Below, one piece after another: positions 53,333 through 60,836 of a stretch of DNA of 64,000 nucleotides. Under the pieces are notes generated by a model that saw only the letters and a list, made by a program, of their open reading frames with translations, made no database searches and was not told the origin of the DNA. Every line of letters starts with the position of its first letter. Positions within the stretch are counted from its first letter, which is position 1. The DNA is from Flavobacterium palustre. Lineage in GTDB: Bacteria > Bacteroidota > Bacteroidia > Flavobacteriales > Flavobacteriaceae. The DNA lies in assembly GCF_014639535.1 (NCBI RefSeq), contig NZ_BMGA01000006.1, positions 124,001 through 188,000 on the forward strand, written 5' to 3'. The position numbers and the translations under genes were made by a program.

Positions 53333-54601
53333 ATGAAATACAATAATATCAAAAAAATATTAATCGCATTCATTTACTTGCTTCCTCTATTTAATTATAG
53401 TGCTTTTGCACAAAAAATCGATACTGATAATTTATTAAAAGAAGCACTTCACGAAGCTAATGTAGAAAGAAACTACCCTTTGGCTTTAAAAAAATCGCAA
53501 TTAGGTATCCAACTTGCTCCGGATTATTTAGACTTTTATTTATTGTCCGGAAGAATTTACCAATTAACTCAAAAAAAAGACAGTGCCCGCTACTATTACA
53601 ATTATGTAATTGATAAAAATCCGAAATACGAGGAAGCTTTTTCATATTTAATCAATTTGGATTTAGAAGACAAAAAATACTCTGAAGCCGAAAATACCGT
53701 AAACAAAGCCTTGCTGGGCCATCCTGAAAATAAAAATTTTCGTTACAAAAAATTACTTATTTACCAATTAGAAAATAACGAACAAAAAGAATACGACTAT
53801 TTAAAAACTCTGGAATTACAATATCCAAATGATGCCGAATTAAAACAACGCATTTTTATTTTAGAAACAAAAAACAATTCTGAACGAATTGGGGTTAATT
53901 ACAGTCACACTTCTTTTGACAGAAGAAATTATGGACCATGGCATTTAGGAAGCATGCAATATATCCGCCAACGTAAATGGGGATCATTAATTGGTCGGCT
54001 AAGTTACGCTAACAGATTCGCTTCCGGTGAGAGTGTTATTGATGGTGTGCAATATGAAGCTGAATCTTATTTCTTTACCGGAAAAAAGAGCTATTCTTAT
54101 CTGAATGCGGCCTACAGTGAAAAAGCTGTTTTTCCAAAATTAAAATTGGGATATTCTTATTTTCAAAATTTTTCAAATGGATGGGAAGCCGATTTAGGAA
54201 TACGTTATGTCAAAACTCTTGACTCTGATTTTACAACTGCTGTTGTTGGAATCGGAAAATACGTTGGTTCATACTGGATTAACCTAAAATCTTACATTCA
54301 AAATGACAGCGGTACCATTTATCCGGCATTTACCCTTACTACCCGATATTATTTTGACACACAGTTTGATTACCTAAGCTTAATTGCGGGTTATGGCTCA
54401 TCTCCAGACGAGAGATCAACTTTGGGACAATATGAAAATAGAGTTTCATTAAATTCTTATCGAATTGGAGGCGGATATTTTAAATTAATCAACAAGCATT
54501 ACCTAACAGGTTTACAATTAACACTCAATAATCAAGAGTACGCACCAGATTTAAAACAAAATGAAATAGAAATAGCATTAATGTTTCAATATAAATTTTA
54601 A
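53333..54601 (+). CDS. TPR plus YaiO-type outer-membrane beta-barrel protein
   Basis: A 422-residue protein with a signal peptide (about 1-26, FNYSAFAQ). TPR-like helices follow (APDYLDFYLLSGRIYQLTQKKDSARYY within about 50-150). The C-terminal half from about 185 is a beta-barrel of the YaiO family (WGSLIGRLSYANRFASGES, SYFFTGKKSYSYLNAAYSEKA), ending in MFQYKF with a terminal aromatic. This arrangement resembles the PgaA/BcsC outer-membrane export step of synthase-dependent exopolysaccharide systems. It starts 4 bp after the glycosyltransferase stop. Confidence 0.85.
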   Translation: MKYNNIKKILIAFIYLLPLFNYSAFAQKIDTDNLLKEALHEANVERNYPLALKKSQLGIQLAPDYLDFYLLSGRIYQLTQKKDSARYYYNYVIDKNPKYEEAFSYLINLDLEDKKYSEAENTVNKALLGHPENKNFRYKKLLIYQLENNEQKEYDYLKTLELQYPNDAELKQRIFILETKNNSERIGVNYSHTSFDRRNYGPWHLGSMQYIRQRKWGSLIGRLSYANRFASGESVIDGVQYEAESYFFTGKKSYSYLNAAYSEKAVFPKLKLGYSYFQNFSNGWEADLGIRYVKTLDSDFTTAVVGIGKYVGSYWINLKSYIQNDSGTIYPAFTLTTRYYFDTQFDYLSLIAGYGSSPDERSTLGQYENRVSLNSYRIGGGYFKLINKHYLTGLQLTLNNQEYAPDLKQNEIEIALMFQYKF

Positions 54602-54657
54602 ACAGCCTAACAAATAAACAAACCTAAACCTACAAAAAACAAACATGATATGTATTT

Positions 54658-54685
54658 TGTCGATTATTTTTACTTTTTATCGATA
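54658..54685. promoter_or_regulatory. Paired TGTCGATT/TATCGATA motifs upstream of the receiver gene
   Basis: TGTCGATT (54658-54665) and TATCGATA (54678-54685) are 20 bp apart, matching the pair at 50750-50778 in core and spacing. The pair is 94 bp upstream of the response-regulator ATG. Confidence 0.5.
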
Positions 54686-54778
54686 AATTTAATATTTACA
54701 TCTATATTTGTTTGTATAATTTTTGGAAAACAATTCAAGAGGCAGTAATTAAATGATTACTTAAAAAACATCATACAA

Positions 54779-55195
54779 ATGGAAAATAGCGCAAAAAAAA
54801 TTTTAGTAATTGAAGACGATATTTTAATGGTGAAAATTTTAGAATTCGTACTTCGAAAAGAAGGATACGAGATAGTAGTTGCAAAAGATGGTATTGAAGG
54901 TCTTGAAAAATTAAAGACTGTAAATCCTGCAATGATTATTACTGACATTATACTTCCTTTTAAATCAGGATTAGAAATAATAAGTTTTGCAAAAGAAAAT
55001 TACTTACATACCCCTGTAATCGTTGTATCAGCAATGGGAGAGGAAGAAGGAACTGTAATGGAAGCATTCAACCTAGGTGCTGATGATTTTGTCTCAAAAC
55101 CATTTAATCCAAACGAATTAAAACTGAGAGTAAAAAGATTATTTGCTAAAAACCAATTTTTTGAAAATTCTATCAAAAATGCCATAAGCGCATAA
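54779..55195 (+). CDS. Single-domain response regulator (receiver only)
   Basis: A 138-residue CheY-like protein. It has the acidic pair IEDDIL, the phospho-acceptor Asp in AMIITDIILPFKSG, the Thr/Ser position VVSAMGE and the Lys in DDFVSKPFNP. There is no output domain, so it acts through a protein partner. It follows the exopolysaccharide-like operon and shares its upstream motif, so it may report on or control that system. No kinase gene is adjacent. Confidence 0.9.
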   Translation: MENSAKKILVIEDDILMVKILEFVLRKEGYEIVVAKDGIEGLEKLKTVNPAMIITDIILPFKSGLEIISFAKENYLHTPVIVVSAMGEEEGTVMEAFNLGADDFVSKPFNPNELKLRVKRLFAKNQFFENSIKNAISA

Positions 55196-55215
55196 CTTCA
55201 ACTCAAAATAAATAC

Positions 55216-55250
55216 AAACGAGCAGGATTAAAATTCTGCTCGTTTTTTTT
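55216..55250 (+). terminator. Rho-independent terminator after the receiver gene
   Basis: AAACGAGCAG and CTGCTCGTTT form a 10-bp stem with a 10-nt loop, followed by a run of Ts. It begins 20 bp after the stop. Confidence 0.9.
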
Positions 55251-55338
55251 TTATAAATGAATTTATAAAAAAACGATTAGCTTAGGCAATTATCTCATTC
55301 TTTTCAAAAAGACTATCTTTGCAGAAAATATACGTTTT

Positions 55339-56688
55339 ATGGCTACTTTCGAGCAATTCAATCTTCCTAAATCATTACAAAAAGCAATTGATGAATTAGG
55401 ATTTACAACTCCTACTCCTATTCAGGAGAAATCTTTCTCTGTAATTATGTCGGGAAGGGATATGATGGGAATTGCACAAACCGGTACTGGTAAAACCTTT
55501 GCCTACTTATTACCGTTACTAAAACAGTACAAGTTTAGCACCACACATACCCCTAAAATTGTCATTTTAGTCCCTACCAGAGAACTTGTGGTTCAGGTTG
55601 TCGAAGAAATTGAAAAGTTAACCCAGTTTATGTCAATCAGAACCATCGGAATTTTTGGTGGTGTCAATATCAATACTCAAAAGAAAACGGTTTACGAAGG
55701 TTCGGATATTTTGGTGGGAACTCCCGGCAGAACGATGGATTTGGCGCTAGATAACGTAGTCCGTTTTGAAGATACGCAAAAATTGGTGATTGACGAATTT
55801 GACGAAATGTTGAATTTAGGTTTCCGCACCCAACTTACCGCACTATTGGCTATGATGCCCAAAAAACGTCAAAACATATTATTTTCAGCAACAATGACTG
55901 ATGAAGTTGATGCAGTTTTGAACGATTATTTTGATTATCCTGAAGAAGTCACTTTATCAGCATCGGGAACACCATTAGAGAACATCACACAGATTACGTA
56001 TAACGTTCCAAATTTTAATACCAAAGTTAATTTACTGAAACATTTACTAAATACAGACGAAGACATGAGTCGCGTTTTGATTTTTGTAAATAACAAAAAA
56101 ATTTCCGACATGCTTCACGAACGCATTGAAGAAGATTTTGAAGGTCAATTTGGTGTCATTCACTCTAATAAATCTCAAAATTACCGTTTGAATACGATGG
56201 CTTCTTTTCAGGAAGGCGAACTTCGCGGATTAATCACTACCGATATTATGGCGAGAGGTTTGGATATTTCAAATATTACCCATGTAATCAATTTTGAAAT
56301 GCCTGAATTTGCCGAATTGTACATGCACCGTATTGGTCGTACCGGTCGTGCCGATGCTACAGGAACAGCAATTAGTTTCATTTCACCTCGCGAAGAAGAA
56401 GCAAAGGTAGAAGCCGAAGTCTTAATGGATATGGAACTGGAAATTGAAGATTTTCCTGAAGATGTTGAAATTTCCGAAAAGTTAATTGGTCCTGAAAAAG
56501 ACAGACAGCCTATTAAATTCTTAATGAAAAAACCTAAGATTGAAGGCGGAGCGGCTTTTCATGATAAAGCCAAAAAGAATACTAAAGTTAATCTTGGTGG
56601 TCCGTCAAAAACAAAGAAAAAAACACATGGTTCTGTTAATAGAAATATGCTGAAAAACCAAGCTGCTAAAAAGAAGAAAAAGAAATAA
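55339..56688 (+). CDS. DEAD-box ATP-dependent RNA helicase (motif II DEFD)
   Basis: A 449-residue RNA helicase. It has the Q motif FTTPTPIQ, motif I AQTGTGKT, PTRELVVQV, GTPGR, motif II VIDEFDEM (DEFD instead of DEAD), SAT, ARGLDI and HRIGRTGR. The C-terminus is a basic tail ending in six lysines. It remodels RNA, for example in ribosome assembly or at low temperature. The DEFD form appears in other Bacteroidota helicases. Its last 17 codons and terminator are repeated at 59427-59595. Confidence 0.95.
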   Translation: MATFEQFNLPKSLQKAIDELGFTTPTPIQEKSFSVIMSGRDMMGIAQTGTGKTFAYLLPLLKQYKFSTTHTPKIVILVPTRELVVQVVEEIEKLTQFMSIRTIGIFGGVNINTQKKTVYEGSDILVGTPGRTMDLALDNVVRFEDTQKLVIDEFDEMLNLGFRTQLTALLAMMPKKRQNILFSATMTDEVDAVLNDYFDYPEEVTLSASGTPLENITQITYNVPNFNTKVNLLKHLLNTDEDMSRVLIFVNNKKISDMLHERIEEDFEGQFGVIHSNKSQNYRLNTMASFQEGELRGLITTDIMARGLDISNITHVINFEMPEFAELYMHRIGRTGRADATGTAISFISPREEEAKVEAEVLMDMELEIEDFPEDVEISEKLIGPEKDRQPIKFLMKKPKIEGGAAFHDKAKKNTKVNLGGPSKTKKKTHGSVNRNMLKNQAAKKKKKK

Positions 56689-56803
56689 ACTGTAGGTTTT
56701 AGAAAGCAGTTTTACAGAAAGCAAAAAACAGATTTCAGATTAGATGTTTATACTCTTAACCTGCAATCTGTTTTTTTATGCCTTTTATTTTTATAAAAAT
56801 CTG
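56638..56803. repeat. Direct repeat copy 1: helicase 3' end plus terminator
   Basis: About 166 bp beginning at AATAGAAATATG and running past the stop to TTTTTATAAAAATCTG. It matches 59427-59595 over its whole length with scattered changes. The coding part (NRNMLKNQAAK plus lysines) is identical in protein but differs at synonymous sites. The remaining DNA to 57061 shows nothing recognisable. Confidence 0.85.
56727..56777 (+). terminator. Helicase terminator, weakened copy
   Basis: AACAGATT and AATCTGTT pair at the base, but the upper stem has mismatches against TCAG/CTGC; a T7 run follows. It corresponds to the perfect hairpin in copy 2. Confidence 0.6.
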
Positions 56804-57061
56804 GGAGATAATTTTACTTTAAACTTTCAAAAGATATTTGCTGATATTTTCTAGAGATATTTTGTGCTGTATAGCTAAAATTACGATTTTATAATGTTTT
56901 TGAAACTTATGCTAACAATTTAATTCCTTATTTAATGATTACATTTGCTAAGATATGTATCGGTAAACTTAACGTAGTAATTATTTTCAACAAAACTTCG
57001 GGAATAGCTAGAAGATAAGTTACTAGCTTTTTTCTCCTTGTAAAAATTATTTAATGCTTTT

Positions 57062-57736
57062 TTATTCATCTGTTGGAAAAGGTATCTCTTTTATATTAAC
57101 AATATTTCCACTTACCCCGTCTATTTGAATATTTTTGTAAACTTGTTTTTCATAATTAGGATACTGAATAAACCAATAATTTTTATTATCTAAAGGAGAT
57201 TTATATTTAGATATAGTTGTTCTATAGCCACTATCTTTTTTCTCTAATGAAATTCCATTTTTTTGACAAAATGAAAAAATATCATCCATATCATAAAAAA
57301 AACCATTATCAAAATTTTCTACTGAGATTAAATTTCCACCATCGGAATAATTATACCATTTACCTATTTTAAATCCAAACCAACAATAAACACCTTTAGT
57401 TTTTATATTATTGCTAGGATAAAATTCTTTATAAACTCCAACTAATGGATTTAAAGTATAATCATACCCTGAAAAGGCACTACCTTTCTCCATACCTTTA
57501 GAATAGTATAAAAGATTTTTACCTTCTATATCGCGAATTTCATATGAATAATCCGTTTTAGTTATGTAAATATCTTCTCCCTTTGTTTTATTTATTTCTC
57601 TTTTATTTGAAAGTTTTGAAATTTCAAATTTTTCAAATGTATTATTTATTTCTGGTTTTATCATTTTAATATTTTTTTGTACGTCACATCCTTGTAAAAC
57701 TAATAGGATGATGATTATTTTAATTAAGCGTTTCAT
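57062..57736 (-). CDS. Hypothetical lipoprotein with MORN-like segment
   Basis: A 224-residue protein with a short lipoprotein signal (MKRLIKIIIILLVLQGC). A segment resembling MORN_2 repeats is visible (VGVYKEFYPSNNIKTKGVY, FGFKIGKWYNYSDGGN). I do not recognise a function. Such small AT-rich lipoproteins are common in accessory DNA of flavobacteria, sometimes next to toxin genes, but no toxin domain is seen beside it. It lies inside the repeat-flanked islet. Confidence 0.7.
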   Translation of the reverse strand: MKRLIKIIIILLVLQGCDVQKNIKMIKPEINNTFEKFEISKLSNKREINKTKGEDIYITKTDYSYEIRDIEGKNLLYYSKGMEKGSAFSGYDYTLNPLVGVYKEFYPSNNIKTKGVYCWFGFKIGKWYNYSDGGNLISVENFDNGFFYDMDDIFSFCQKNGISLEKKDSGYRTTISKYKSPLDNKNYWFIQYPNYEKQVYKNIQIDGVSGNIVNIKEIPFPTDE

Positions 57737-58018
57737 ATAATTAAGATTAAGTTTCTATTTTTGAGGCTTCTTTTGCTATTTTTTCTTACCAATTCCGTAA
57801 TGATTTTTTCTCTATGTTATATCATTATATTATCAATGGATCATTAGTGATCATTATTTTCACCTACAGATAATGAATTATTCATTACAAACTATATCAT
57901 TAAACCTACATATAGATTAGAATTTTCTAGTTGATTTATACCTTTTTGGGAGTATAAATGTTCTTGCTTTATCTAATTTAATTACTTTTGTATGCCAATT
58001 TCTCATAATCTTTTTAAT

Positions 58019-59314
58019 TTATTCAAATAAGAACCTGTAACCTATATTTCTTTGAAGATTACATTGTGTTTTGTTATTAATATTTGCACTTTGTTTGGAG
58101 TAGGGAGATTTTTCATCAAGTAAAAAGGAATGTTTCCATTTAGCCTGACTCCAATGAACCATTTGTATATCAAAATCTCTAGGTGCATTTAAACCGTCTT
58201 TATTTAAATATAAATCTCTGATATCAAAATCCATAAGCATGAGTCTTGTAAAATCATTATCATATTCTTTTAGAAACCTGTAGTTCATTATTTGAGAATC
58301 TAATTCGTCTAATATTTTAGAATCCAATTGTTGAGTAATGTCTTTATTCTCTTCATAATTGTCTTGAGATGGATATGTAGTTATTTGAAACTTATCGTAT
58401 ATGATTTTCCCAAATTCAAGTTGGTTTGTATGTTTCTTAATTCTATTTATAATTTGATCATTTTCTAATCTAAATGAAGTTTTATTTTTCTTCCTATAAG
58501 GCAAAACATAGCAATTCTTTTTCCAGTCATAGACATTATTATAAAATTCTTTATTCTCGCTGAAAAAATCAGTAGCAGTATATTCATCTTCTCCCATAGG
58601 GTGGTTTTCAATAAAATTTATTCTATCCGGATTTTCTTTGAAAAAATCTTTTACAGATTTTTTTTCATCAATGCTACAAATTATAGAATTTTCACCAGCA
58701 AAAGTTCCATGAAATTCTAAACCATAAAACTGTATAAAATATATTTCAGGAACAAGATCATCAATATATTCTAATCCGTAAGGCTCTACTAATGAATCTA
58801 TTTTAGCTTTAATTTCTAAATAAGTTAAACTACTGGAATTTTCTAACTTAATCAATACTTTATGATGATCTAACGTTGATATTTCTTTGTTTATATAGGA
58901 AGTTGTAGAATCTTCTTTGACAAAATCCCCTTCCCTTGTACTATTCATTACAGGAGATTTATTGTAATATGTATCAATTTTTACAATAGTCCCTTTTTTA
59001 TATAATTTGAAATTAAGTTCAGAAGGAAAATATTTTGCTTTCTTAAATACTTGTGGCTCCTTCTTTTTGGAATCGATGTATATCAGATCGTACTGACTGT
59101 AATTTATATTACTAAAATAAAAACACCTATTCTTTTTATCATACTTCCCTGTTATAGCAGGTATTTCATATCCTTCTAAAGTAACTTTCGCATCACTAAT
59201 ATTTTTTCCAGTTTCGGCATCTTCCAGATAAATTTTTATAGCTGGAGTTACTTCTTTTTGCGCATAAATAAAAAGTGATAAGAAAACAAAATATAGTGTA
59301 AATAGATTTTTCAT
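58019..59314 (-). CDS. Hypothetical secreted protein
   Basis: A 431-residue protein with a signal peptide (MKNLFTLYFVFLSLFIYAQ). The first 100 residues could be a small beta-sandwich of the carboxypeptidase-regulatory type (IKIYLEDAETGKNISDAKVTLEG). The rest is rich in Lys, Asp, Asn and Tyr, with no motif that I recognise. It is more AT-rich in codon choice than the flanking helicase and lactonase genes. It is 282 bp from the lipoprotein gene in the same direction, within the islet; the gap holds only an imperfect GATCA palindrome at 57835-57855. Confidence 0.65.
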   Translation of the reverse strand: MKNLFTLYFVFLSLFIYAQKEVTPAIKIYLEDAETGKNISDAKVTLEGYEIPAITGKYDKKNRCFYFSNINYSQYDLIYIDSKKKEPQVFKKAKYFPSELNFKLYKKGTIVKIDTYYNKSPVMNSTREGDFVKEDSTTSYINKEISTLDHHKVLIKLENSSSLTYLEIKAKIDSLVEPYGLEYIDDLVPEIYFIQFYGLEFHGTFAGENSIICSIDEKKSVKDFFKENPDRINFIENHPMGEDEYTATDFFSENKEFYNNVYDWKKNCYVLPYRKKNKTSFRLENDQIINRIKKHTNQLEFGKIIYDKFQITTYPSQDNYEENKDITQQLDSKILDELDSQIMNYRFLKEYDNDFTRLMLMDFDIRDLYLNKDGLNAPRDFDIQMVHWSQAKWKHSFLLDEKSPYSKQSANINNKTQCNLQRNIGYRFLFE

Positions 59315-59426
59315 AGATTATGTGTAATTATGTTAAATTGCATAACATTAATAATGCCAATTTAATAATCTTAGCATTACAATTTTAATGTTTTTAAAAA
59401 TCCTCATATTATAACATAATTTTCTC

Positions 59427-59595
59427 AATAGAAACATGTTGAAAAACCAAGCTGCTAAAAAGAAAAAGAAGAAATAAACTTTTGCTTTCAAAAAGCAGTC
59501 TTCAATTTGCAGAAAGCAAAAAACAGATTTCAGATTAAGGATTAACCTCTCATCTGAAATCTGTTTTTTTATGCCTTTTATTTTTATAAAATCTG
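59427..59595. repeat. Direct repeat copy 2: helicase 3' end plus terminator
   Basis: About 169 bp, beginning AATAGAAACATG. Its first 51 bp would encode the same C-terminal residues and stop codon as the helicase, but no start or upstream helicase sequence is present. It ends just before the lactonase stop. The coding remnant uses other synonymous codons than copy 1. Confidence 0.85.
59521..59570. terminator. Bidirectional terminator at the lactonase 3' end
   Basis: AAACAGATTTCAGAT and ATCTGAAATCTGTTT form a perfect 15-bp stem with a 16-nt loop and T runs on both strands. It serves the lactonase on the minus strand and was probably the original shared terminator with the helicase. Confidence 0.85.
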
Positions 59596-59597
59596 CT

Positions 59598-60704
59598 TTA
59601 CTTTGTAAAAATCAAACAAACCGGAGCACACAATTCGATTCTTTTTCCGGTATCAGTCAATGCTCCTGTTTCTTTATTACGTTTAAAAACAACCACATTA
59701 TTAGTATACTGATGTCCCACTAACAAGAAATTACCCGTTGGGTCAATCGCAAAATTACGAGGACCATCGCCCAAAGTACTTATTCTGGAAGCCAATGCTA
59801 ATTTGCCGTCTTTCAAAATTTTGAAACAGCTGATGGTATTGGCTTCTTTTCTGTTGGTAGCATACAGAAAACGTTGGTCTGGTGAAATATGAATATCAGC
59901 TGCTGTAGAAGTTCCCTTAAAATCCGGGGCAAGCACAGTGGTTTCCTGAAGCAATTGTAATTTTCCTTTTTTATAATTATAAACCGTCAAAGTTCCATCT
60001 AATTCCTGTAACAAATACATTTGTTGCCCATCTTTGCTAAAAGCAAAATGTCTTGGACCACTCCCCGCTTTTACCTTGATACTGTCTTTAAGTTCCAGTG
60101 GTTTAGCTACTTTAGGATTATATTGATACAAATACATTTTATCAGTTCCTAAATCAGTCGCTAAAACAAACTGATGATCTGGAGAGAACTGTACCGAATG
60201 CACATGCGATTTTTCCTGACGGGCAGGATTTACTCCTTTTCCTGAATGCTTTATAAGCTGCTTTAATTCCGTAAGACCTCCGTTTTTATTTTTTCCAAAA
60301 ACCGCCACACTTCCTCCTGTATAATTAGCCGTTATGACATTTTTATCATCATTGATTATATAACAAGGCCCGGGATTATGAATTTCCTGTTTATTTACAA
60401 ATTCAATTTTAGCATTTGAAGCGTCATATTTAAAAGCGCTCACAGTGCTTTTAGGCCCGTCTTCATTAACAGAATAAATAAAATCGTTGTTTTTTGAAAC
60501 ACTTACAAAACTAGGGTTGATTATATTTTCAGTGGAAGATTTAAATTGAAAATCCCCGGTTTCAGCATTAAAATCATAAACATAAATCCCTTTGCTTTCA
60601 CAACTTTTTGTATAAGTTCCAATAATCAGGTTAAACTTTTTCCCTTGTGCCTGAATGCAAATACAGGATAATAATAGTAATGTAATGAAGATGTTTTTTT
60701 TCAT
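59598..60704 (-). CDS. Lactonase/6-phosphogluconolactonase-like seven-bladed propeller, secreted
   Basis: A 368-residue protein; the ATG at 60702-60704 gives a signal peptide (MKKNIFITLLLLSCICIQAQ), while a GTG 54 bp upstream is less likely. LIIGTYTKSCESKGIYVYDF, NPSFVSVSKNNDFIYSVNE, NPGPCYIINDDKNVITANYTGGSVAVF, GSGPRHFAF and LGDGPRNFAIDPTGNFLLVGHQ are typical of the YbhE/lactonase (PF10282) family. The exported form is common in Bacteroidota; the actual lactone is unknown. It converges on the helicase across the islet. Confidence 0.9.
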   Translation of the reverse strand: MKKNIFITLLLLSCICIQAQGKKFNLIIGTYTKSCESKGIYVYDFNAETGDFQFKSSTENIINPSFVSVSKNNDFIYSVNEDGPKSTVSAFKYDASNAKIEFVNKQEIHNPGPCYIINDDKNVITANYTGGSVAVFGKNKNGGLTELKQLIKHSGKGVNPARQEKSHVHSVQFSPDHQFVLATDLGTDKMYLYQYNPKVAKPLELKDSIKVKAGSGPRHFAFSKDGQQMYLLQELDGTLTVYNYKKGKLQLLQETTVLAPDFKGTSTAADIHISPDQRFLYATNRKEANTISCFKILKDGKLALASRISTLGDGPRNFAIDPTGNFLLVGHQYTNNVVVFKRNKETGALTDTGKRIELCAPVCLIFTK

Positions 60705-60836
60705 TTCTTTTGTTTTTTGAGCCTTGCTAAAATACATATTAAAATCATACCATTTCACATTGAAAAAACATGCTTATCTACATCGTTAGTAGGTACAAAT
60801 TTGTATTTTTGAGTACTAAATTAACCCAAAACAAGA

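Noticed and set aside
54779-55195. Truncated two-domain response regulator
   Set aside because: The receiver is complete and followed at once by a strong terminator, so it is a natural single-domain protein rather than a broken gene.
56638-59595. Insertion sequence or prophage between helicase and lactonase
   Set aside because: No transposase, integrase or phage gene is visible, and the flanking repeats are gene ends rather than IS termini.
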